Positions 1 to 6,500 of a DNA stretch of 7,938 nucleotides are shown here, piece by piece. Under the pieces are notes generated by a model. That model did not search any database. It was not told the origin of the DNA and saw only the letters and a list, made by a program, of their open reading frames with translations. The translations under genes were made by a program, and so were the position numbers. Position 1 is the stretch's first letter. Each line of letters opens with the position of its first letter. This DNA comes from an uncultured Treponema sp. (GTDB lineage Bacteria; Spirochaetota; Spirochaetia; Treponematales; Treponemataceae), in NCBI GenBank assembly GCA_905372205.1, contig CAJPOH010000033.1, positions 1-7,938 on the forward strand. Direction: 5' to 3'.

Positions 1-345
1 GAATTAAGTGGAATCCCTATAGTTCCTGTGCCTCCAAGACCAAAAAAAATTAAGAGAAAAGGCTGGGATCAAATTGAAGATATTTGTTTTTATTTGAAAG
101 CATCCATTCCTATTAAACACATTTTGGCAAGGAGCGATGGACACTCGCAAAAAGGGCTTTCAAAAACTGAACGAATGGTGAATATGATAGACAAAATCCA
201 TATAAAATCTAATGCTAGCATACCAAAAAAAGTGATTCTCCTAGATGACGTAATAACAACTGGAGCTACAATTGAAGTTTGTAAACAATGCTTGATTAAT
301 GCAGGGTGTCAAGAAGTATTGACTTTGGTTTTATTTTTTAATTGA
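1..345 (+). CDS. comF: ComF family protein (phosphoribosyltransferase fold), 3' part only
   Basis: The reading frame is open from the first base, so the gene starts outside the window and 114 C-terminal residues are visible. Three ComF landmarks are seen in order: I-V-P-V-P-P-R-P followed by the basic stretch with G-W-D-Q-I (about nt 22-75), matching the family's V-P-x-P...R-G-x-N-Q region; Q-K-G-L-S-K-x-E-R (about nt 148-174), matching its Q...L-s-x-x-E-R signature; and V-I-L-L-D-D-V-I-T-T-G-A-T (nt 232-270), the classic PRPP-binding loop of type I phosphoribosyltransferases. The usual N-terminal cysteine cluster would lie upstream. Known family role: a cytoplasmic protein linked to DNA uptake in naturally competent bacteria, with biochemical function unsettled in most species. 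The stop at 343-345 is followed by a 78-nt gap to the next gene, so they may share a transcript. Assignment is firm; a link to competence here is inference. Confidence 0.9.
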   Translation, partial: ELSGIPIVPVPPRPKKIKRKGWDQIEDICFYLKASIPIKHILARSDGHSQKGLSKTERMVNMIDKIHIKSNASIPKKVILLDDVITTGATIEVCKQCLINAGCQEVLTLVLFFN

Positions 346-411
346 TTTATTCTTGAAGTTACACTTTTATTTGAAAAATTGTTATATTTCAAGTTGACTT
401 CGAGAAAATGT

Positions 412-418
412 AAGGAGG
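412..418 (+). promoter_or_regulatory. Strong Shine-Dalgarno of the selenoprotein gene
   Basis: AAGGAGG is followed by 5 nt and then ATG at 424. This near-perfect ribosome binding site fixes the start of the TGA-containing frame and argues that the frame is translated. The same SD core precedes both lipoprotein genes in this window. Confidence 0.8.
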
Positions 419-423
419 AGTCT

Positions 424-705
424 ATGAAAGTTAAAGTTGATGAAAAAGCTAAAGTTAAAATACTGCAAGAAAATGTAAAATCTGTGCATTGTTTTTTGCA
501 TGTGTGTTATTCATGAGCCGGTCAATCTGTGCAGCCGACCGTGCTTGTTGGCTCTCCTAATCAACTTGATAGGTTTGATATTTATGAAGATAATGGGATC
601 ACTGTTTATGTTCAAAAAGATTTGGATATTGCTAGTGATGAGCTTTTAATTACCACAGCAACATTCTTATGGTTTGAACGTCTTGCTGTGAAGGGCATGA
701 TATAA
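424..705 (+). CDS. Small selenoprotein with in-frame UGA (Sec31); HesB-like / CC-Se-motif type
   Basis: From ATG 424 the frame runs 30 codons to TGA (514-516), then continues 62 codons without interruption to TAA (703-705). If TGA is read as selenocysteine the product is 93 residues with Sec31. The context is V-C28-Y-S-U31-A-G-Q, a C-x-x-U pair typical of redox-active thiol/selenol sites; C23 is nearby. After the Sec come P-T-V-L-V-G-S-P, then D-I-Y-E-D-N-G-I-T-V-Y-V, then F-L-W-F-E-R-L-A-V-K-G-M-I at the end. This layout matches, from memory, the small HesB/IscA-like 'CC/Se motif' (seleno)protein family of anaerobes; that assignment needs a search. No signal peptide or membrane segment is seen, so it is probably cytoplasmic. 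Support for readthrough: a perfect SD, a frame open on both sides, and a GC-rich hairpin at the TGA in an AT-rich gene. The alternative is a nonsense-mutated pseudogene, a fair concern because the next gene is degraded. Specific function unknown. Confidence 0.78.
514..554 (+). promoter_or_regulatory. Candidate bacterial SECIS element at the UGA
   Basis: Two mutually exclusive folds are visible. Fold A: AGCCGGTC (516-523) pairs with GACCG-T-GCT (537-545), eight base pairs with one bulged T (542) and a 13-nt loop containing CT-GTGC-AG. Fold B: GAGCCGGT (515-522) pairs with GTTGGCTC (547-554), eight pairs of which three are G-U. Inside it GCA (531-533) pairs with TGC (542-544) around an 8-nt loop opening with G534, 17 nt past the UGA. 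Bacterial SECIS elements are known to start at or just after UGA and to carry a G at the start of the apical loop. Fold B fits that spacing better; fold A is the stronger lower stem. Identification is by eye, with no energy calculation. Confidence 0.6.
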
Positions 706-736
706 ATGGGGGCGTATCTAGGTAAGTATCCATACA

Positions 737-1118
737 ATGAGTTTCTTTGCTACTAAATGTTATAAGGAGATGCTGATCAAAATCAATTTATATGAGTGTT
801 TAATTCATGCGTTTCCTATTTTTTTGAAGCGTGGTGGTTTTTGGATACAACAAGGACATATTTATAAAAAGCCTTTCTATTACATTGACTACACATTGGC
901 TCAAGTTTGTGCATTGCAATTCTGGGTTAAAGATAGAGCTGATCATAAAACTGCTTGGGAAGACTATTTAAGACTTTGGGATAGTCTCCATGTGGATCTC
1001 TTTCTTAAATCTTTTGAAGCTTGCTAATCTTAAAGATCCATTTGAAGATGGTTGCCTAACCTTCATTGTGCCTGAATGCAAAAAATGGCTAGATTCCATT
1101 GATGATGCATCATTATAG
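737..1118 (+). pseudogene. pepF: C-terminal remnant of M3-family oligoendopeptidase F, frameshifted
   Basis: From about nt 818 the translation reads F-L-K-R-G-G-F-W, G-H-I-Y, P-F-Y-Y-I-D-Y-T-L-A-Q-V-C-A and W-E-D-Y-L-R-L. These are the hallmarks of the C-terminal part of M3B zinc oligopeptidases (PepF/Pz-peptidase type). That frame stops at 1025-1027, but the expected continuation L-L-K-L-A-N-L-K-D-P-F-E-D-G-C appears in another frame, running on to W-L-D-S-I-D-D and the stop at 1116-1118. A frameshift therefore lies near 983-1000. Intact enzymes have roughly 560-600 residues; only about 100 remain, and the HExxH zinc site is absent. The stretch from 737 to about 817 shows no clear family similarity although its frame is open. 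A 16-codon frame (706-756) begins directly after the selenoprotein stop and probably means nothing. The fragment cannot be catalytic. A sequencing error could explain the frameshift but not the missing N-terminal part. Confidence 0.8.
799..817 (+). repeat. 19-bp direct repeat, copy 1
   Basis: TTTAATTCATGCGTTTCCT is present here and again, in the same orientation, at 7860-7878. The flanking bases differ on both sides. This copy lies immediately before the point where recognisable PepF homology begins. Confidence 0.75.
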
Positions 1119-1123
1119 AACCT

Positions 1124-1197
1124 AAAAAGAGGCACTGATTAGTTTTGCTTAATTTATATAGATCGTGTTTAAGTTTTTAACTAATCGGTGTCTTTTT
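1124..1197. terminator. Bidirectional rho-independent-type terminator
   Basis: GGCACTGATTAGTT (1131-1144) pairs with AACTAATCGGTGTC (1179-1192) over 14 bp with two G-U pairs. An A-rich run precedes it (1124-1130) and TTTTT follows it (1193-1197), so it has a T-tract in either direction. The loop is large, but CTTAA/TTAAG within it can close further. It sits between convergent genes: the PepF remnant ending at 1118 on + and the lipoprotein gene ending at 1210 on -. Confidence 0.8.
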
Positions 1198-1209
1198 AAC
1201 TTTGGCTTT

Positions 1210-3438
1210 TTAGCTTTTTGATTTTAGTTTAAACTTCCATTCAACACTATCTGTACCATCCTTTGCTTCAAATCTGATTGTAACATCTTTTCCTTCTGGT
1301 GTGAGTCCATCTATAGTTTTTGTTAGTCGCCACTCCATTACTGTATATTTTTGGTAATATTTAAACTCTTCATCTGTTGCCTTAACACCGTTTATCTTAA
1401 TCTCTTTTAGCAAAAAGTTTTTTTCATGTTTTGAAAGAGATATAAGGAGTTCTGCACTGTTTCCTTGCACCACATATTCTGCTCCACTAGTTGTAAGTTT
1501 GTCTAAAAAACTTTCTTTTGGTAAGTTTGTGTCATTACCAATACTCTGAAACTTAGGTGTAATTTTTGGATTTTCATTAGTGCCTTTTATCTTAAACTTC
1601 CACTGTCCATTAGAGAAAGCACCTTCATTATCGGGTTCGAATTTCAATGTTACTTGTTGTTCTGTATCATTGACAGCTACACTTAGGCGTATTTCGTATA
1701 CAATGCCTTGTTTGGTTTTAATTTCTTGAATCTGATCATCTACAGCCACAACAGGAGAAGCACTTTCAATTTGCATTGTAACTTTCTTAGGCTTTTGCCT
1801 AAAAAAGATTCTGGCATCTAATCTATTTGTTTTGATGGTGTGTGATGGATTATTACCTTTTGTAATAGCATCTTTGAAGGGGTTAGGAAGGAAGTACCAA
1901 TCTATATCGTTAATATCCAAAGAATCAGGATAGAACTCAGGTGGCACTTTGTAGATTAGCTTAAACTTCATGGTGGTTTCTCTATAGAAGTTGGTATCTT
2001 CTGCTTTAGGGGTTACCACTATTGTTACTTCTTTACCATTGGTTTCGTCTACAGTAATATTTTTTACTTCAGCAACAAATTTAGTGCCATTGTTAGTTTG
2101 TTCTATTTTTAAGTCATTTTCTTTTATTTCTGTGTCGTTTATTTTAACACTTTCTACTTCTTTAAGAAGCTTCACGCTAACAATTGCAGTCTTGCCACAT
2201 TCAATTTCTGCAAGTTCTGAGCTAAATAAGCTGGTAAAAGCATTTGGTTTTTTTTTCTCATTTGTTATGTTTGTGTCATTAACTAGCACTTCCTCGATGA
2301 AAGCGTCTTCCGTTGTTTCTAAACATTTAATCTTAAAGTTAAATTCTTCGGTTGCAAGCCAAGGCTCTTTGGGTTTATCATTTTCCCACTCACTATTGCT
2401 AACTATCACTTTTACATCAGTTGTTGAACCAAGTTTTTCAAACAATATACCACCTCTACCATATCCTTTATAGTAAAGAGTTGAGAAATGCTTAGCATCT
2501 TCACCGTTATATAAAACAGTCTTCCAAGGGATAGTTCGAGAGATAAAAACAATAAAAGCTTCATGACCTGCTATGTTTAATGTAACATCTTCATGTCTTA
2601 ATATTTTCTTGCTTGTTTCAATGTCTGTGGTGGTGTTTTTACCATTAAGTCTTGCACCAAAAAAACCTACAGCATGAACCATCATCATAACATTCACTTT
2701 ATAACTTCTTTCTTTGCCATCTTTAGATACTTTGATGATAAAGTTTTTTTCTAGGTCTTTTTTATTTGGTTGGGTTATTTTTCCAAATTTAACTTTGTTA
2801 GCCTCTAGTGCAGTTTTTAGCTCTGTGTCATTCGTGATGTAATCTATTTTTGAACCTTCTATATCGGTTCCAACTTTTATGTCATATTCAAAACCATCAA
2901 CTTCTAGTGGCACAGGAATTTCTATAATCTTTTCATCAGCAGAATCATATTCCACAATGCCTTCTCCCTCTTTTTTATGAGATCCTACAGTGATGGAAGT
3001 AATCTTTGGCACACCATCTGAAGGTGGTTCGTCTTTTGTTATTTTGAGTTTATATTCTTTTGTGGCAGAATCTTTTTTTACTGTAATAGCAAGAATATTC
3101 TCGCCTGTTTGTAATGTCCATTTGCCTTTTTTTGTTGTTTCATCATATGTTTTTAAAGCTGGTGTAAAGCTTAATGAGGCATCATTAGGATTAGTTGCAA
3201 ACTCAAGAGCAATTGTTGCCTCAGTGGTACTTCCTGCACTCATTTCATCTAGCACTTTAATTGAATTAGTTCCAACCTTTACACCACTAAGAGTTACGGT
3301 ATCTATTTTTGGCTTTTGATTTCCTCCTGCATCGTGTTTACAAGAAGCAGATGTTATAAATAGAGCAAGAATTATTGCTACAAAACTCACTCTTCTAAAG
3401 AATGAGCTTTTTTGCATTCCATATAGTTTCTTTTTCAT
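1210..3438 (-). CDS. Modular lipoprotein with cadherin-like beta-sandwich domains, short paralogue (742 aa)
   Basis: AAGGAGG (complement of 3446-3452) lies 7 nt before the ATG and fixes the start; an inner Met8 has no such site. Residues 1-32 are a type II signal peptide: basic start, hydrophobic V-A-I-I-L-A-L-F-I-T, then S-A-S-C33. Residues about 45-134 form a cadherin-like beta-sandwich repeat, ending in the typical K-E-Y-K-L-K-I strand. Residues about 144-251 look like a second, diverged copy ending S-Y-K-V-N-V. Then come a block with N-S-E-W-E-N and P-W-L-A-T-E-E-F (about 252-372) and three beta-rich modules (about 376-497, 500-620, 621-740), the latter two ending W-K-F-K-[IL]-K. It aligns end to end with residues 1-823 of the upstream paralogue except that the paralogue's second cadherin-like repeat is missing. 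It stops where the paralogue continues with four more modules. No catalytic motif is seen. A surface or periplasmic binding or structural role is inference. Confidence 0.88.
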   Translation of the reverse strand: MKKKLYGMQKSSFFRRVSFVAIILALFITSASCKHDAGGNQKPKIDTVTLSGVKVGTNSIKVLDEMSAGSTTEATIALEFATNPNDASLSFTPALKTYDETTKKGKWTLQTGENILAITVKKDSATKEYKLKITKDEPPSDGVPKITSITVGSHKKEGEGIVEYDSADEKIIEIPVPLEVDGFEYDIKVGTDIEGSKIDYITNDTELKTALEANKVKFGKITQPNKKDLEKNFIIKVSKDGKERSYKVNVMMMVHAVGFFGARLNGKNTTTDIETSKKILRHEDVTLNIAGHEAFIVFISRTIPWKTVLYNGEDAKHFSTLYYKGYGRGGILFEKLGSTTDVKVIVSNSEWENDKPKEPWLATEEFNFKIKCLETTEDAFIEEVLVNDTNITNEKKKPNAFTSLFSSELAEIECGKTAIVSVKLLKEVESVKINDTEIKENDLKIEQTNNGTKFVAEVKNITVDETNGKEVTIVVTPKAEDTNFYRETTMKFKLIYKVPPEFYPDSLDINDIDWYFLPNPFKDAITKGNNPSHTIKTNRLDARIFFRQKPKKVTMQIESASPVVAVDDQIQEIKTKQGIVYEIRLSVAVNDTEQQVTLKFEPDNEGAFSNGQWKFKIKGTNENPKITPKFQSIGNDTNLPKESFLDKLTTSGAEYVVQGNSAELLISLSKHEKNFLLKEIKINGVKATDEEFKYYQKYTVMEWRLTKTIDGLTPEGKDVTIRFEAKDGTDSVEWKFKLKSKS

Positions 3439-3441
3439 AAA
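3327..3441 (-). repeat. 115-bp signal-peptide segment identical in both lipoprotein genes (copy 1)
   Basis: This stretch covers the start codon, signal peptide and the first residues after the lipid Cys. It is base-for-base identical to 7357-7471. High identity continues further into the gene: 3254-3326 matches 7272-7344 with two substitutions, and a 12-nt insertion adding four residues (mostly Gly/Ala) is present only in the longer paralogue. Confidence 0.9.
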
Positions 3442-3468
3442 AAAACCTCCTTATTAAAAATTAACGGG

Positions 3469-3492
3469 ATGTGGCTACGAATGTAGCCACAT
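3469..3492. other. Perfect 10-bp hairpin upstream of the short lipoprotein gene
   Basis: ATGTGGCTAC (3469-3478), a 4-nt loop and GTAGCCACAT (3483-3492) form a perfect stem. It is not followed by a T-run on either strand, so it is a poor terminator. On the minus strand it lies about 16 nt before the Shine-Dalgarno of the gene ending at 1210, in its leader or in the intercistronic mRNA. Confidence 0.65.
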
Positions 3493-3516
3493 TAAAAATA
3501 ATTTTCCTCAATTTAA

Positions 3517-3541
3517 GCAGGGCATAAGCCCTGCATTTTTT
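3517..3541. terminator. GC-rich hairpin after the long lipoprotein gene
   Basis: GCAGGGC (3517-3523), ATAA, GCCCTGC (3528-3534) form a perfect 7-bp stem. On the + strand it is followed by A and six T; on the - strand, the direction of the genes, only TTAAATT follows. It lies about 35 nt beyond the stop of the long lipoprotein gene, so it may terminate that transcript partially. The better T-tract faces transcription coming the other way. Confidence 0.5.
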
Positions 3542-3568
3542 AGAGGTTTCTCACTACAATCAAAAACA

Positions 3569-6500
3569 TTAGTCTTCCATCTTTATCTTAACTGTGTATA
3601 CAAAAGCTTCTTTATTTGAGTTTGTATGCAATAGTCTAAATTTTATTTCTTTTTCATCATTTTTATTCATACCGGCAACGTTTAAAGATGTTTTAAACTG
3701 GTCTTGATAGTCATTTAATTCACTAAGTTTTTCAAATTTAGATTGCCCTTCGTTTACAGCTTCAAGGTCAACCTTATAGCCATATTCTTCTTTCCAAGGA
3801 GCAAAGATCATATGAACAGTATTTTTCTTTACTTTCTTTTTGCTTAAGATTATTTCACTGTAAGCGGCATATCCATCGTTTGCGTGAGAAATTTTGTTGT
3901 AACCCCAAAATAACCCCACTGGGTTGATCTTTAGTTTATATAATCCATATGTAGAATCTTTTGTTCCATCTTTGGCAATGCACCATAGTTTTATCATTGT
4001 GGGCTTATTCTCAAATGGAGTTATGCTACCAGTGAGTTTATGAGTTCCTGTCTCTCTAGTCAGAGATATTTCAGCTTCTCCTGCTATGTCAGCACCTGTT
4101 AGCCAATCCACTCTTGCAGCTTTAACTGTAGATTCTTTACTCATTGTGTACACAGTAAGGTCTATTTTTGTTACTCCATAGTCTATTATATCTCTGTCTG
4201 CTTCTATACCTTCTTTGAATGTTGGTTTTGCAATTATTTTTGTCTCTCCATTAGATAGCACAAACGAAGCATTGCTATCACCTGCTACCGTGCCTTTTAG
4301 CTTATATGTCCATCTAACAGTAGCAAACTTTGATGTGTCTTCAGGCACAACTTCTATTATCCAATCTTCAAATTCAGCTGTAGAAATTTCTATGTCTCTA
4401 AGTGCTACGTAGAAAGGATTATCGAATTCATCCTTTTGTTCTTCAATTGTTACCACATCGGAATCTTGTAGGGTTGGTCCTTTGCCTATCCTAACTTCTT
4501 TCATTACGTTATGCTCTGATTGGAAGGCAATAGTAGCAACATCTTTATTCAAAGTGGCTTTATAGCCATTGGGCTTTGCTTCACGGTCTAAGAAGAAACG
4601 ATATGGGTTTGGCATTTTAAGGTCGTCTAGTATTTTTATTTTGAATTTATACTCTAATGGAGAATAATCTTCGCTGTTTGGTACTATTGTTGCAGTAATT
4701 GTGTGTTCTTGAGGAGCTTTGGAAACATTTTTAAATGTATACTCTGCTTGCGAGAAAGGATTAGCTTCTTCTGTTTTTTCTTCACCATCATCAATCTTAA
4801 ACTTTACTTCTTTTAGGTATTGATCATCTAATGCAGTAAAAGATACTTCCACATTTTTGCCATAAAGCTCTAGCATAGGCTCAGTATTTTTCTCAAGACC
4901 TTTTAAGAATTCTTCGGGGAAAGGAAGATTATCACCACCATAGTTTGCCACAACCATTGCAATATATTTTCTAGGAATATTGGGCTTTGTAGTAGCTCCC
5001 GACTTTAACTTAAATGTCCATGTAAGATTTTCTGCAACATTGGTTTTGCCAATAAATTTAATTTCAACTGGTTTCCAATCTGTTTTGAGTTTTTCTATAT
5101 TTTTCCTTAACATCCAAACTATTTTGTCGTTAAATGCTTCACGTTTAAACTCTTCGTCTGTTACTTTAACATTATCTATTTTAAGTTCTTCCAGCAAAAA
5201 GTCGTGTTCATATTCTGAAAGATAGATTACTAAGTCTGCAGAATCTCCTTGCACTTCATATTCAGCCGTGCCAGGTTCTAGTTTGCTTAAAAAGTCTTCT
5301 GTTAAATTTTCGTCTTTAGCAAGTGATTCGAATTTAGGAGTAACCTTTGCCTTAGTAGCAGTGCCTTTTATTTCAAACTTCCATTCTCCATTAGAGAAAG
5401 CTCCTTCATCTGCAGGTTCAAACGTTAATGTTACTTGCTTTTGAGTGGCATCCACAGCTCCACTAATGTTCACTTTGTATATATCATTATCATATTCATC
5501 TTTTGTTTTTATAATCTCGGTGGATGGAACTTCATACTTTGTACCTGCAATATCCATCGTAACTTTTTGTGGAGGATTATCAAAAACGAAATGCATTGCC
5601 AAACAATTTGTTTTAACGGTGTATAGAGGGTTATCATTGTTTTTAAGAGCTTCATCAAATTTAGATGGAATATTTTGATATTCAACTTCGTTAATTCTAT
5701 AGCTTATAGGGAACAATTTTGGTGGTGCTTTGTAGTTTAGGTTGAATTTCATAGTGGTTTCTCTATAGTTGATATCTTCTGCTTTGGGGCTTACCACTAT
5801 TGTTATAGGTGTGGATGTTCCATCATCTTTTACTAATATATTTTCTAACTTAGCACGATATCCTACAACCAAATTATTATCTTTTACTCCTTCTAGTGCA
5901 TTTTCTAAGATTTCTTGATCGTTTATTTGAACTTTTGCTACTTTTTTAGAAAAATCTATAGCAATACTTGCTCTTTTACCAGAATTAATTTCTGGAATTT
6001 CTGAGCCAGAAGCGAACAAATTAGCAAAAGCATTTGGATCTATATCTTCATCTGTTATGTTGTTATCATTAACGAATACATTTTTGATGAAAGCATCTGC
6101 CTTGCTACTACAAGTGATGGTGAATTCAAACTCTTCAGTTGCAAGCCATGGCATTTTAGGCTTTCCATTTTCCCACTCGCTATTGCTGATGATTACTTTT
6201 ACAGGTATTGGTTGCCCATCTGTAGTAAGTGGGAGAGTTTTTCTAAGCTCACTTTTAAAATTAACTTTTGAAGGTGCAACCTTAGCATTTTCGTTGTTGC
6301 ATAAGAGTGTTTGCCATTCTGCAATTTGACTAATAAAAATAATCGTAGCATCAGAGCCAACTAGTTCTAAGTTAACATCTTTTTCGTGTCTTAGTATTTT
6401 TTTGATTGTCTCGAGCTCTGCATTAGTGCTTTTTCCCATATATCTTGCAGCATGGAAACCTGCAGCATTGACCATCATTAAAACTTTAACTTTATATTCA

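Noticed and set aside
352..393. Inverted repeats CTTGAA/TTCAAG and TTGAAA/TTTCAA upstream of the selenoprotein gene
   Set aside because: Six-base arms of AT-rich sequence with long loops and no T-tract; no well-spaced promoter boxes accompany them, so neither an operator nor a terminator is supported.
514..516. Reading the TGA simply as a nonsense mutation
   Set aside because: Considered because the neighbouring peptidase is a pseudogene. Not preferred, since the rest of the frame is intact and the start site and the local hairpin fit selenocysteine insertion. It remains the main alternative.
706..756. A 16-codon frame starting directly after the selenoprotein stop
   Set aside because: It is short, unlike anything I recognise, and most likely part of the degraded PepF region; the only upstream SD-like bases are poorly spaced.
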